DNA of 64,000 nt from Procambarus clarkii. Taxonomy: Eukaryota; Arthropoda; Malacostraca; Decapoda; Cambaridae. Where the stretch lies: the NCBI RefSeq assembly GCF_040958095.1, contig NC_091219.1, positions 28,034,350 to 28,098,349 on the forward strand, in the 5' to 3' direction. This document shows positions 20,521 through 33,939 of the stretch, piece after piece. Position numbers and translations under genes: made by a program. Every line of letters begins with the position of its first letter. The stretch's first letter is position 1. A model generated the notes under the pieces. The model made no database searches, was not told where the DNA came from, and was given only the letters and a program-made list of their open reading frames with translations.

Positions 20521-23291
20521 TCAGACTAATGCCTCTTATTATAGCAGAGTTCCAGTACTCTGTTTGCTTTGCTTACCCAAAACAACTACAAGCACCTCAC
20601 CTCACCTTAAACTCTAAACACTGCCTGAACCCTGCATTTCTCTTATTTGCTTAAGAGGCCACAGGAAAGCCATACAACTCTGTGGATAATGATGATATTG
20701 ATTTTCCACTCAACCGACAGGTGTCCCGACTTTGATGTTGATTTACACTCTTACCTTTAGTCCTTGTAGCAGATTTATTTTTAACAATTTTGTATCAATT
20801 GTATAAGATTTGGGAAGGGTAATTTGAACACTGAAATAAGCAAGACAAAGATACAAGGGAATAATCAAGGTAATAACCACAGAGTTAACCAGAATACTTG
20901 CATACCAGAGTTCTAGTGATTCCCAGATGCTTGCCTTAACCAATTCAGTCACAACAGGACAAAAACCAATCAACCCAGAATTCTACTGAAACCTAACCTA
21001 ACTGTGGACCTACTAATAGAAAACGGGACATCACGTCAATTTTGCGATCTGCTATGATTTTAAGTAAGTGCATCAGATTTTGACCTCATGGGATTTAAAC
21101 ATCAAAATATGATGCAGTATTCAAGAGGACAGGTTGATGATTCCCGTGTCTGGTTGCAAGCAGCTGCATCCGAGTACACTTATTACAGTTCAAAAAGTTA
21201 AGAAAACAAATTACAGATAAATTAACACACTAGTTTTCACTCCTATTAATATATCTTATTAATCCCAACCAATGTTTCTTACTCTCTCCTTCACCTCTCA
21301 AGACTGTCCCTCACTACTTCAAAAACTATTTAGAGGCATAAAACATTAATTAAAAAAAAAAATGTTTGGAAATGAGTTTTCATGAGTATAAACACAAATA
21401 AATTAGATTCATTCTAAGTAAGCAAAGCCTAGTTTACAAAAGTTTGTAAATATTTCTGTAATGAGCAGTTATTTTAAAATAATTTTCAACTTGTAAACTA
21501 TTTACACTGACCACGATGGAGATGTGGCCCAGTGGGCAACAAAGACGGACAGCCTCACAGATTACAGAATCACCGGAGAAGCTTCGCCCCAGACCAGACT
21601 CCAAGAGTAGAACAATCTCCAAACCTTCCATAGGTAATCCTCCGGTAAATTAATATTCTCAAGGACAAAAGAAAGGATGCTGTCGTGTGCACAATGTGCA
21701 GCATCAACATGCATAAATAATGGCAAGTGGTGTAATACAAGTTTTTTTTTTAAGGATTGAGTGATGCACAAATGGGTTGTCAGAGCACCAAGCTAAATGT
21801 AGCCAACGATGGTGTGTTAATGCATTATCAACATACAAAGGTGCTAATCTTTCAGCACAGTGACAATCTTTTGCATCACACTCTCGTGTAAGCAGATTTC
21901 ATTAGCAGATTGATCGTTTATGTTTGATTACCGAATCACTCTTGGCGAGGAAATGAGAGGTTTTTCTTCAGTACCAATCTTGCCTTGTCTCAAAGTTAGA
22001 AATATTAAGGTAGTACTAGTAGTGCACTAATTATACAATTTCTGTGATATTCACTTTTCTTAAAACATTCTCCAAGTAAAATGTTAACATTACGGTATCT
22101 TCCATTCTGTCAAACCCAGATAACTTCCCCACAGTTTTTATTTGTTACATACCATACTGTATCAACCATAAACTTGTTGCTAAAAATTTTGATCCCCTCC
22201 TCCCAGACCTTTTTGTTCAGTCAAACAAAACTTTGGTAACACAAAATTCTATAATTATGGTAAAATGGACATTATAATACAACTACTGCAATTTCATGCC
22301 CAAAACATGACAATTTAATAAACTAATGAGAACCAATGCACTTACCAGCACTGGTTGTGATAATAACTAACGTTGACTCATCTTCCAACACCATAATAGA
22401 GATGTTAACTTACCTTACAACATCACTACAAAAAGTTAATTTGCATTAAAAAATAAACAACTCCTATTATATATATATATTACTGGTACCAGTTTAATGA
22501 TTTACTCAACAATATTTCAGGATTTAACTCCTGTGCAAATTCATGTATTTGCATGACTAGTACCTCCATTGGGGCTTGAGGGCCAAGGACCATTCCCTTG
22601 CCCTCTTTATAATTAGAGAGAAATTTATATTCTATATTGTGAGAGATCTTCTGTAAGTACCCGCCACATGACCTCCACCCCCTCCCCCCAACGTGACTGC
22701 TAGAGGGAGGCCAACTTTGCAGTGACAGTATTATCATGCCAAAAGCAGTTAGAAAGAATCCTACACTTGAGGTAACTGTTTTGATTGGCTTAGGTCTGAA
22801 CAAAGCAACAGGCAAACCATAATATCCCACAGAGAAAACCTTTTAGTGTCAACACTTAAATATACAGGTGGATGTGTGTCCTGTCTTGGCAACAATCAGA
22901 CTGTAAGCCAGTATACCTATGCACACTAAGGTCATTTTCATGCAATACAGCAGTAATCTTTCCTTCCAGATCAATATTGGCTTGCTGTTTGCTTATTTGT
23001 ACTGGGTTATTATAAAACATTTACAGAGTTTCGTTTCACAAACAGATCAACTTGTGGGGAAGGGAAAAATATTCTTATTTAAATTGATCCATTTGAGTTA
23101 ATATTAATGTAACAAAATTTTCTTCTGAGGTTTGCCACAGTTGTTCCACCCAGTTTAAATAGAAGTGAAGTACTGTACAGTGCATATTAATATTCCCAGA
23201 CCCCTCTCTCCCACTAAATTTAAATACATTTCTTCTTGAAAAGATAGCATACACTGAATGATAAAAAATTATAAAAGGATATGACACTTAC
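20521..23291. other. AT-rich stretch downstream of the last visible atlastin exon; no exon found
   Basis: I looked on the minus strand for the helical bundle, membrane hairpin and tail signatures of atlastin (for example the family's ELPEPKS, TAEANNL and YIRYSG motifs) and saw none. A minus-strand frame at 20743-20973 is hydrophobic but matches nothing I know, and 21500-21770 looks like a dispersed repeat. The stretch is best read as intron, or as sequence beyond a truncated gene. Confidence 0.5.
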
Positions 23292-23430
23292 CTGATAATC
23301 TGCCATCAAAATCTGCTTTTTGTATGACCTTGAAGCCCGGATGAGGCATCAAATAGCAGTTGATATCTCGGAAACATTTACGGAGGTCACGACGAACTTC
23401 TTGATGAGCCGGATGTTGTTTTTCTGTTAC
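23292..23430 (-). CDS. atl: atlastin-like exon, end of G domain
   Basis: This exon of 139 bases encodes residues 215-260: [19 protein letters not shown], then [11 protein letters not shown] and FDGRLS. This matches the end of the atlastin GTPase domain (family signature LPHPG / MPHPG and FDGRL). The donor GTAAGTG begins at 23291 and the exon ends in phase 1, so at least one further coding exon must follow at lower coordinates if the gene is intact. Confidence 0.9.
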
Positions 23431-26400
23431 CTAAAACACACACAAGAAAAAAAACAATTAGTTCCACAAAAATCATCTGACCTCACAATACAATATATCT
23501 AAACATTATTAAATTGCACGAATCCCAACAAAATTTTAATTCAGAATTATTACATTAATGTTTACTAACAATGCAGATGAATCCTTGACTTTGCCCTTAC
23601 GTGTGTCTGTGGAAAATATATTAAAATATTATGTTTACTGTACGACATTCAAAGCAAAACAGGTGAATTGATACAGTAAGTTCTATTAATACAATTTGCA
23701 ACAGAATGTCCAGATAAAAAGCTACTATATATAGTCCTGTACTTTTGAGCCAAATAATGTTCTCTCTGTGAGCTCCCAAGCTCAATGAAATGTAAACAAG
23801 TTTTTAAATAAAGAATAAAATTTAAACAATTTTCACACTAATTAACAATTTCCCATTGAAAGGCACAATGTTATAAATTTATGTGAAATTCAAAAGCTGC
23901 TTCAGGCAGACAGAGGCTTTTATATGATGGTTGGACACACATTCAGAGCCTACGTGCGAGAGGTGTTGGCCGAGGGCGTTGTATATGGGGCAGCGATTGT
24001 GTCCACAGATGAGCATTAGCTTTGGGATGACTGTTGTGATGAGCACTGTGTGACCCAACAAATGAGCACTAAAATATTGACATGACTGGCGGAAGGAGAA
24101 CTGAGTGTGTTTACAGATGAGCATTAGCGATGACATGATTGTTGATGTGGCTGTTATATGCCACATGTTATAATAAGAGTATGAGGTGTACAATAAGAGT
24201 ATGAGGTACTCCAGAAGAATGCAAATATAGATTTACTATATTTGCCCAGTAGATGCAATATCTTATGGCAATAGTTCTAACCCTCTCACATACTCCAATT
24301 TTGGCTGTACAGCACAACATGGAACATAAAATCTGCTTCTAATAACACCTATATTACCCTTGCAACACTATGAAGTAATTTTTCACAGCAAATCTGAGGA
24401 CAGATAAAATTATAAAAGAAAAGCTAAAATAGTTTACCCCTTAAAACAGTTTAGCTTTCTAAGTCTTACATCATGGTGCACATGACAAAAAAATCGTTCC
24501 CAAAACTAATGCGTAAATATGGCATTTAGTGATCGAAATGCAGGAGGTAATCACACATAGTGATTGGAGCCAGTTAAGGGTTATATATAATAACTAAAAT
24601 GATTAAAAAATCAAATGTAAACACAGGCAAATTGCTCTAGCATTACAAGATAATGACCGGGGGAAAATTAAAATCCGCAAAGCAACCTGAAATAACATAT
24701 GCTGGTTAAAAAAAAAAAAAAAACTGTCAATCACTGAGAACTGTGTGTAATATTTAAATGTATTGTTATACCATATATTATTGATTTATGTGATGCTGAA
24801 AGTTATTAGATGTAAATTGACTTGAGAATGGTCCAGGACGGACCAAAATGTTGTCGTCCCTTCCCTTTCTAGTGAGTGGTCTGGTCAACATACTTCAGCC
24901 ACATTATTGTGACTCATCGCTTGCTATTAGATGTAAACACTGCACTGCCAGATGGGAACATCATCTACTTAGCCAAATTGAAGATAAGAGACTTGGGTTA
25001 TGAAGTTTTAATCTAAGCAACACATCACACTTTCATTTAACCTTACCTGTAAAATATCATCCAATAACTTTTGTCCACCTTGATGGCCATAGGGAACTTC
25101 ATAGGGAAAACCCCAATCCCTCACCAGGAAGTGCAATCTCTGAAAAAACAAAAACAAACAAAAAAATGGTTTCTAGCCAACATATCAACAGCACTCATCA
25201 CTGTACCCAGATTTGCCATGAGAAAAAGCATTAAATGCAATTCAATCACATGACAGCAACCTTATAATAAATAAGAAATATATAGGTATAAATAAAGGGG
25301 GAATGAGTTAGATTAGTGGTGTAAAATATGGTGCGTGCGGGTCACATGCACACAACAATGGTCTTGCTGCTTCACCCACACCTTCACCATTTAACCTACA
25401 CAAGTTAAAATTACTGCATATGAATTACCAAATTATTATTTTTGTATGCTGTGTTCATTCGAAGTGCTTGTAAGTCTAATAGTGTAGGATGTTTGTGAAT
25501 GGCAGTCCAGTATTTATCAGTTAATTATAGTTCCAAATAGACCACTTGGCGAGTTTAAACGGCAAACTCAAAAAAAAAAAAAAAAAAAGTCTTCGACTGC
25601 ATTTGGTATTGCAATTTATGAGAGTACCGATGTAACTGATGCAACACAACCTGTAATTTTTATACATGGTGGTGATGAAATTATGTAAGTAACAGAAGTT
25701 TGTGGAATAAAATGAACAACAGCCGATATCTCTAAGTTTGGTAGGAGCACTGGACAAAAGTTGAGGGAACAATGCATTGTTGGGTAGAAACATCTTAACC
25801 GACTTATTCATGTTGTACCACAGGAAGCACGGCCTTCAAACACACCCAGCCAACTAAATAGACCCTGCAAGTGAAGATGAAACTTTTCAGCTGTCACTCA
25901 AGTTCCTGGCACTAAATCCAGTGCCTGCCCATCACTATACACAGGTGAGCACCCAATAGCAACGAGTACATTTCCAGGAGAGAGCTGAGATCACCCAATT
26001 CTCCCAGACCAGCCCCAACTACTCTGATTGGCTTGAACTGAGATGTGTCAAAATATGACACACAAGTTCCATGTTCTTGTATAAATTTACAAGACAAGGT
26101 ATTACTTACATAAAACCATTATAAACTGCTGGCCTCTTAGTAGGTTTCAAGAATTTTACTCTTGCCACTACATGAAGTATTTATGCATATTTTACAACAG
26201 CTGTGTTTAACAAATCAGTACACCATTAGTAAAAACAAAATTGTGTATGAACAAACAGAATGCCAAAAGAATAACCACATTAATAAGCAGACTGTAAGCC
26301 ATAATATCATGGCTGAAAATTAGACACCCAATCCACACATCAGAAAATAAAGAAGTGACAACAGCTGAGGGGGGTCAGGGGGGCCTGACAGCTGAGTGAA

Positions 26401-29400
26401 CAGCAGTTCGGATTCGTAGTCCTGAGGTTCCGGGTTCGATCCCCAGTGGAGGCAGAAACAAATGGGAAGAGTTTCTTTCATTCTGATACCCCTGTTACCT
26501 AGCAGTAAATAGCTACTACGGGCTGCTTCCTGGGGGTGTGTAACAAAAAGGAGGCCTGGTCGATGACCATGCCACGGGGACGCTGAGTCCCGAAATCATC
26601 TCAAGATAACGACATTTCAGTCTCTCCTAAACCAGTGTCATGGCTTTATAATGTTCGAGGACACACCAAAATGATGTCACTTCCTTTTAATTTCAGATAT
26701 GTGGGTAGGGTGTCTAATAAATAAATTAATATCACTGCTTTCATAAATGTATTTATACTTATGCTCATTTAAATACTCATTATAAGCCTATCTAAATACA
26801 GTACTGTACTAATAATTTTGAGTTTGAACTTACCATTATCCACGTCCATATAAAGGTTGCAAATGAAGGACGAGATCCAAGTCAAATCCTGACATGTTTA
26901 TGGTAGTGTACATCCAACTCAAATATATAAATAATAAAGCTAACAAATATCTAAGATATTCCACTGCCAAGTTTATTATATATAGATTTTTTTTATTAAC
27001 CTCAAGTTAAATTTAAAACAAGTCATCACATCTAAAGCATTGGCAACACAAGCTACATCCAAAAAATAATAAGGCTCACACCAATAACCTTACCCACACT
27101 GATATGGAATGAAAGTACAGTAATGATGTTTCAACCCATCTCAGATCCATATCAAGTCGTGACAAAGAGAAGTGAGAAACACGCTCTCCCACTTTTCTTT
27201 GTCATGACTTGGTAACAATCTTGGACAGACCAAATCATCATCACTTTCATTGAATTTCCACACAAGCCAATTATTTTCTCTAGTCTAAGAAAGGGTATAC
27301 TGCACTGTATATCTAGAGACCTGAAAGAATATGAATGACTAGTAAACAAAAAACTAATCATATATGATACTTTGGCAGATGAAGTTGTTTGATGAATTAA
27401 ATCAATGAACTGGAATAAATCAATGCAAATGCAGAGAAATAAAAAATAAGAATCTAAGATTACAAGAACAAAACACCAATAAGTACAATAACAGTAGACA
27501 AGTTAAGAATAATCCTAGATCAAAAACCTAAATAAATCAAGTAAATCTGTAACATCAAGTCATATACCCAGCATAGTGTAATAGTACAATTGGTTTAGTT
27601 CTCACCTCGCATCAGGGATCCCAGGTTCAATTCCCGGGCAGGACAGAAATGGTTGGGCATGTTTCCTCTTACCTAATGCCTCTGTTCACCTAGCAGTAAT
27701 TAGGCACCCAATCAAAAGGCATCTACTGTTAGGGCCTCGCAGTCGAAGATTTTTTTGACTGCACAGCATCGACTGAATAAATTCTTTACCTGAATTTACT
27801 CAGGTAAATTCAGGTAAAGCCTTACTGCAACCTTCAAAATAATGCAAGAGATCAGCCATTCCATAAATCTCCTTTACAGTTGTCAGAAATTTCTAAAGAA
27901 TTATATTTTCTAAATTAGCTAATACTTCTGGCACATCTTGAATTGGTTATACACACTATTGTTTAATATTCATATACTAGTTTATCTACAATGTTTACAT
28001 TACAGAGACTATAAAAGACAGCTGTTATTGTATGTACCTGCAGTGTTTGTTAATTGTTTATTACAAAAGCACTAGTAATAATACCCATCATACCTGTCAA
28101 GAGAAGCAACTTATACAGTTTTCTCTTATTGCATTCATAGTCAATTGACCAATTTTGATAGTCCCAAAGATGGTAAATTGAATGATCCTTTGTTGCAGGA
28201 AAGCGAGTTCGATCCCATCATTCAACTTCAATATTTTCTGACAGATATATCATGCTTTTGTGATTTCATTACGTATGTTTCGTAGTATTAGCCGGCCACC
28301 TTTATAGTCACGTCACAACCTATCCTCTCAAATAATACATCGTATTTTAACACCAAAATCTCTAAACGACAAAACACGATGTACAATAAATCATAGCAGC
28401 TCACAAACTACAACTTTTTCTATGAGCAAGTTGGTTAGGTCAGTCCAATTAGGTTCACACATTTTAGTACACCATTTTTTATTGGTTGTGGCAACTCTAG
28501 AGGATGGGCTGAAAGTCTTAAGGCCAGCTTTATGGCAATATAGTAACCAAGAAAAGCCTCTCACCTGGAATGGGTGGGAAGTGTCGCAGTCTTCCTGTGC
28601 CAACATGCCGTACGATGTGAATAGCTGAAGGTTCATCAAGTCGTCCTCTTGTACATTGTTCATTAGATTGTACACTAACACTGAAGATACCATTGTTGTG
28701 AGAGCAAATACAGTGGTAGAATCTTTCATGGAGGACTGTATGTCAAAGGTCCCCTGAGTGTCCATCAAAATAACAGCAATCTATGGAAGGCAATATTCAG
28801 AGCTTCAGTTGAAGAAAATAAATTAAGAATAAACTATGTAAAAGTTTTATAACTGAACATGATCTAAATTATCCTATATTGAGACATAACGAGTTTGAAA
28901 GAAAAGATGATAAACTCAGCACAATGTGAATTATGTTCAGTAATTCACTTAACATACATCATAGACTATGCATCAGATAAATTACCTAAAACAGACACAG
29001 ATCCATCAATTTTTGCAGATATATTTCTCTGGCGTATAAAGTATAGATAATGTGCCCGAAATATGACAATCACAAAATGTACTAAATGCCAAAAAATCCA
29101 TAATTTTGAGTATACAGTATGTACATGTAATTTCCGAGATGGTTATTGAATAACTTGCTGTAATATACAATTGTGCAAGTAAGGGAGTCAATCAAATGAA
29201 TAAATGACACACCTTTTCAAGGGTTCTTCTGTACAGAGAAAGAGGCACAAAGCTAAGACTGTGTCCCAGCATAAACAGACAGTGCAGTCCCATTTTCTTC
29301 ACTACTTAACATTATTTTACAGCTACGGTACTCTACGGGAATATTAAGCTAGATAAATTTATTTTCCAAAACTTATCTAACCCTCAAACATTGTATACAT

Positions 29401-31634
29401 GAAGTCAGAATGAATAGTTCCATTACCTACCTATATACTGTATGAACCGTTAAATTATTAGATTATCACTCAGCATATATCCGGCTCATACAAAGTGTGA
29501 CAGTACAGTACAGAACTGTAGTTGTAATAGTGTTGGGTGCCTAGGGAAAGTTCCCAAAGCTTCTCTCTTAACCCTTAGACAGCAGCTATGGAGAAATGGT
29601 CATACCTGCCTATGCACAAATAATATAAAAATTCCAACAAATAATTTTTCATTTTAGAATTATTAATTTGTATGCATAATACTGTATAAGGAAAACCCGA
29701 AAATAAGTGAATTTTTATCGTTTCACTGGGTGAAGGTGCTCTGCAAGGTTGTGTCTGGCACTTGTCAACGCCTGACTATTGACTATGCCGGCACTCCCTG
29801 TCTTATTCTCCAATGTTTCACCGATTGTTTTATCACTAGTTTTTATTTACATTCACACAGACCTATTATATCCATATTTGCATCATACATATAAAACCTG
29901 GACAATAATTTTTTAAATCTTCACATGATAACCGCATAACACTGTGAATCATCAATTGGCGATAACTGCTGTCTAAGGGTTAACTAACCTTATGATAGAA
30001 CTCACCTCTTCACCAGATCGTTTTTTAATTAAGAAAGGTTCACTCCAGATCAAAACACCCGTAGTCTCTCTCTTGGATCCTTGCCGCCATTTGAAGCCTT
30101 TCAGTGGCTCTTCTACATCACCAAGCCACTCTTGTGATTGCTGAAAATATAGAACATTGTAGCAATAATAATAATGAAAATGTATGCATACTCTTTTCTA
30201 ATTCATTAATGAGAGCACAATTCTACTTTGTACAGTTCCTTTGTGACTGGGAGTGGTGGGAGTATCCAGTACAGTAATGATGTTCAGGAACATTTTGTTA
30301 TTGAGAGGCATATAAAAAAATGGATATTGGGAGGTCAGTGGAATGAATTTCTAATCTTCTAATATGAAAATATGCATCTCAGTCACCATGGACATCATAC
30401 TTATCATTTCCCACAGTTTCAAAAGGATCTCTCATTAAAACGCTTATAACACGCAAATAAAGTACCTGTATTAAGGTTTAAAAATGTGATTTTAAATGAA
30501 ATCAGGACCTAAAAATAATGAGTTATGAGGGGATAATTAGCATTAAATATGCTAAAACAAGCATGTGGAACCTAGTTATCTTTATTTGCATCATGAAAGA
30601 TGTATGCAACTGCAAAAATTTCAATTGCATAAACAGGATATCACCACAACCCCAATAAGAAAGTACTGAACTGTAATTGACATTCGTACAGTATTCTCTA
30701 CTGCACCTTTACTACCTCTACTCTTCACTAACTCTATTCTGCATTTCCTTCCATATTGTTTGCTCCAGTATGCTGTTACTTTACTGCAAATTTGGGATCT
30801 GGCCTTCCAGTATTTTCTATGTGTATATTTTTAAGAGCTTTAAGACTGTCCCAATACCTTAGGCTTTACTGTATGTATGTGTGCCATATATGTTCTTGGT
30901 GTCCCCTCTATATCAGATCTCTCTTCTGCTTTGAAAGGGAAAGTGAGAATCGAAGCGTACTCAAGGCAGGACAACACAAGTAATATGAAAAGTATGAACA
31001 TTGTGATGGGATCTCTGCTACTCCAGGCAGCTATTACTCTCCTACTCTATTTGCACCATAACAATATGTCTTGTCAAAATGCTCGCACAGTCTGAAGGTC
31101 TTGCAACACTGCAGCATTCCTATACAGTACTAAATACACTGACCCAAGAAACGTTTTGGTTTATTTCCAAAAGCTAACAAGTCCCAAAAAGAGCCCCCGA
31201 TGTTTCTTGTTTAATTTTATTTGATTTAAGTTTTAAAATTGTTGCCCCTTGCCCAGCTAGTTAGTCCCGCCCCTTGCCATATGCATTCGTTTGAATAGCC
31301 AAAAGATACACTTTCACTAATAGATCAAAAAGAATAGATCAAAAATAGATTTTTTTAATTTATTCACTATTAAAAGAATCTAAACTAAATCAAAATCAAT
31401 TAACAAGATGCTGTAAGAAGAAAGGAGTAAACTAACCTGTGAACTCATGTATCTTAATAGGAAGTCGAGGAGAAAAGACTTGCCCTTGCGAAAGGCACCA
31501 GCCACGGCCAGGACACACACATACTTGTCTGCAATCTTGGGATTTAAGAGCACCATCTCCAAGGCTTCCTCATCCAGTTCAAAGTTTCCTGTGTCCTCAC
31601 ACTGGATGAGGACTGGCACAGGATGGCCGTCCAT
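23292..31634 (-). CDS. atl: atlastin-like dynamin-family GTPase, five exons, C-terminal part not found
   Basis: Atlastins are GTPases of the endoplasmic reticulum that tether and fuse ER tubules. Coding exons on the minus strand join as 31634-31437, 30140-30006, 28780-28565, 25139-25047 and 23430-23292. All have AG/GT borders and compatible phases (0,0,0,0, then 1). They give 260 residues. Seen: P-loop GAFRKGKS at residues 46-53, switch I ETTG at 91-94, switch II DTQG at 118-121, and the guanine-binding RD of FLVRDW at 190-191. These are the G1-G4 motifs of the atlastin/GBP family, and the FLVRDW and MPHPG context favours atlastin over GBP. The ATG at 31634-31632 is chosen because the resulting N terminus (MDGHPVPV, then FELDEEAL) has the length of fly atlastin, and an acceptor lies just upstream at 31639-31641, implying a 5' UTR exon further up. 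The last exon ends in phase 1. The helical bundle, two membrane segments and tail should follow towards lower coordinates, but I found no matching exon. Confidence 0.9.
24822..24945 (+). repeat. dispersed decapod-type repeat (GGTCCAGGACGGACC)
   Basis: GAGAATGGTCCAGGACGGAC, then CAAAATGTTGTCGTCCCTTC and AGTGGTCTGGTCAACATAC. Diverged relatives lie at 13850, 26630, 33960 and 63870. Confidence 0.75.
25047..25139 (-). CDS. atl: atlastin-like exon with guanine-specificity RD motif
   Basis: This exon of 93 bases encodes residues 184-214, beginning [14 protein letters not shown]. The RD pair is the guanine-recognition motif that replaces the N/TKxD motif in atlastins and GBPs. The acceptor follows a run of T (TTTTTTCAG) and the donor is GTAAGG. 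It is too short to show up as a long open frame. Confidence 0.92.
26381..26610 (+). repeat. tRNA-headed SINE, family 1, full-length
   Basis: Head GGGCCTGACAGCTGAGTGAA, B box GGTTCGATCCCC, body with CCTGTTACCTAGCAGTAAAT and tail CCCGAAATCATCTCAAGATA. It lies downstream of exon 3, in an atlastin intron. Confidence 0.88.
27117..27260. repeat. imperfect inverted repeat
   Basis: AAGTCGTGACAAAGAGAAGTG on the left pairs imperfectly with CACTTTTCTTTGTCATGACTT on the right, and the flanks continue to align. It is probably a folded relative of the GGTCCAGGACGGACC repeat. Confidence 0.6.
27580..27765 (+). repeat. tRNA-headed SINE, family 2
   Basis: A tRNA-like head with B box GGTTCAATTCCC, then GGACAGAAATGGTTGGGCAT, TTTCCTCTTACCTAATGCC and the tail GGGCCTCGCAGTCGAAG. 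Confidence 0.8.
28565..28780 (-). CDS. atl: atlastin-like exon with switch II
   Basis: This exon of 216 bases encodes residues 112-183. It holds the switch II motif MDTQGTFD, then [16 protein letters not shown] and [17 protein letters not shown], which align residue for residue with the atlastin G domain. The reading frame continues beyond the donor (GTGAGA at 28564) into the intron, so the apparent ORF is longer than the exon. Confidence 0.92.
30006..30140 (-). CDS. atl: atlastin-like exon with switch I
   Basis: This exon of 135 bases encodes residues 67-111, in phase 0 at both ends. It contains [15 protein letters not shown] followed by [12 protein letters not shown]. The ETTG threonine is the switch I magnesium/GTP-contacting residue in the family, and the LxGFxWR stretch is characteristic of atlastins. 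The donor is GTGAG and the acceptor TTTTCAG. Confidence 0.9.
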
Positions 31635-31638
31635 CACT
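31437..31638 (-). CDS. atl: atlastin-like exon with start codon and P-loop
   Basis: The acceptor (TTCACCAG, pyrimidine-rich upstream) precedes 31638 and the donor GTTAGT begins at 31436. The ATG lies four bases into the exon. The exon encodes residues 1-66, including the GTP phosphate-binding loop GAFRKGKS and the following [10 protein letters not shown] helix typical of atlastins. If translation starts further upstream, the exon would be coding from its first base; the frame is open across the acceptor. Confidence 0.88.
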
Positions 31639-33939
31639 CTGGTGAATGACAAGATGCGCTCACAACATACTCTTAAACTGTGCAGTTACTTAAAAGGTCA
31701 ATATTGAGCAGAGCTTGACTAAAAATTGGTAACAAATGGTTAAATATCACATATGGCAAATGGGAAAGTGTAAGGGTTAATACCAAATTAACAAATGACA
31801 CTTTTTGATCATCAAATTAACATGAATTGTATTAGTAACTATGATGACAGTGATTTTAGTGGCAATATATATTTTCATAAAAAAGAACTTACAAAACATA
31901 TATATACAGCATTTAAAAGGATGAATTTAAATTTAACACTTAAAACTAAATTACAATTTATAACAAATTAGACAAAATAGTGGATGAAAATAATTCAAAT
32001 TAAGAACTGACAACATTTAAATATCAAGACTACATTACTATCAATAATGCTACTATTGTCATCAGTAACTAAAACAACACTAAATTTCATGTTACTGTAT
32101 CTATACAAAAAACAAAAATAAAGGGAAAATTTAAACATTAATTGAACTACAGGATAATTAAGTACAGATAATAACATCGACAAATACTCTGATGCATCCA
32201 GGATAATCACCAAAGTCAGTCCATCCAATCAAATACAGAATAATTTGCATTTTAAAGCAAAATTTAGCAATGTCTGCATTTTAATGGCAAGATAAGGCTC
32301 TTTTTAGTTATCAATTATAAAAAAGCAAAGCAGATTAGCAAATTAGTTTTGGAGCATATGATGAGTTAATGTCAATGATTACAATCTTATCTCACAACTC
32401 CTTACCGAGGTTGTGACACGTCTCCCTAGACACCAACTTCTCAAACACACTACGATAGTATGGCATCCTATACATTCCACATTCTCAGTCTACAAAGAGC
32501 TACACTCCCAAATTCTCTCTTTAGTATCTACTTAACAGTAGGACATTGGTCCAGACAAATAGACAACCTCTACAATACTTGAAACACCCGCTAAAATACA
32601 ACACTTACCATGGTTACATTTCAGAATTTTTCAGCATGATCATTATGCTAAATTTGTCAAAGCTCATCATTTTCTTTAAATAAATCCTATTTCTCTAAAA
32701 CTTGTCACCCAAAACATGTTGCATCCAAAAATATTCCTTCAATATATTAGCTAAATTGGTGGCTCACCAGCAAGTAACAGATGTGGCCTATGCCTCTGTG
32801 GTTCCTATTGGTTCCCTGTACTCATGATGTGAATGTACAGACACCACTTTTATGGTGAGAATGTCAAGCTTACACTGTGATGAAATATTAGTAAACAGTA
32901 AGTATTCAGAATTGTAAGGCAATTTTAATATTTTATTGTGACTTCATAATACAGTATAACAATATTAATAACATGCACAACACTAAACTAAACTGAGTTA
33001 TAGTAATCTACTGGGTAATTATTTAAACATTTAAGTAAATAACTCTCTTTTCCTGATGGTTTTACTACAATGTCACACCTAAAAAAAAATTTTTTTAAAT
33101 AGCCTTCAGTGTAAAAGGTTCACATCTCACTCCACACACACACACTGCAGAAGACTTCAAAGACGCCATTCCCACAAATAAGCCCGTGTTACAACATTTT
33201 GTCTTACTATGTTTGCAGTTATCCGAGAATAAAAATATAAAATTACAAACAGTATTTAATTTAAACATCCGAGTATAGTAATCATAACGGAAAGAACTAC
33301 AAAACCCTTTTAAATATTAAATTCAAGAACTTTATATAATTGTCTAATGATACCGTACTACAAATCTACAAATATTTTATAGGATGATCACCATGCCGAA
33401 TAAAATGAATGAGTGTTAGTAAAACAGGAGTTGTAGTATTAAGCCCAGGGTAAACTTGGAGGTTAAAAACATTAGAAAACCCAAAGCACACAGCAACACT
33501 CCCAAAGTAGGAAGCTGACTCACATATCCTCAACCTGCATGGTGTAGACTGAGCTCACAGGATGCTATATGAAGACTACCAACTTCTTCTCTATTGGCAG
33601 AATTAAACAAAAATTTAGGTATTACACTCTGTCTTCACAGCCAAATGCAATGCATTTCTCTTAAAGCGCATGTAAAGCTGTATTCCAAAGATGGCTAGTA
33701 CTGTACATTAATTAATAAAATAGCACTAGGACTATGTAAATGCCACCTTATGGAAGGAGAAGACCTTCTTGAGGTTATCTTGAGATGAGATATTGACCTT
33801 GGCAATATCCATCATTATAATTAAATGAATTTTCAGTTCTGTATATACAGTATATACAAATGGTATGTATGTATGTATGTATGCATGTGTGTACAGTATG
33901 TATGCATGCAAGCATGCAGAGAATATGTGGCTGAAATAA

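Noticed and set aside
20743..20973. Hydrophobic minus-strand frame (IIPLYLCLAYFSV) as the missing atlastin membrane hairpin
   Set aside because: It has no flanking family motifs, lacks the usual spacing of two membrane helices, and lies in AT-rich DNA where hydrophobic frames arise by chance.
22480..22830. Frame of 116 residues on the minus strand as an atlastin exon
   Set aside because: The sequence does not match the region after FDGRLS in atlastins, and the G-rich part is low-complexity.
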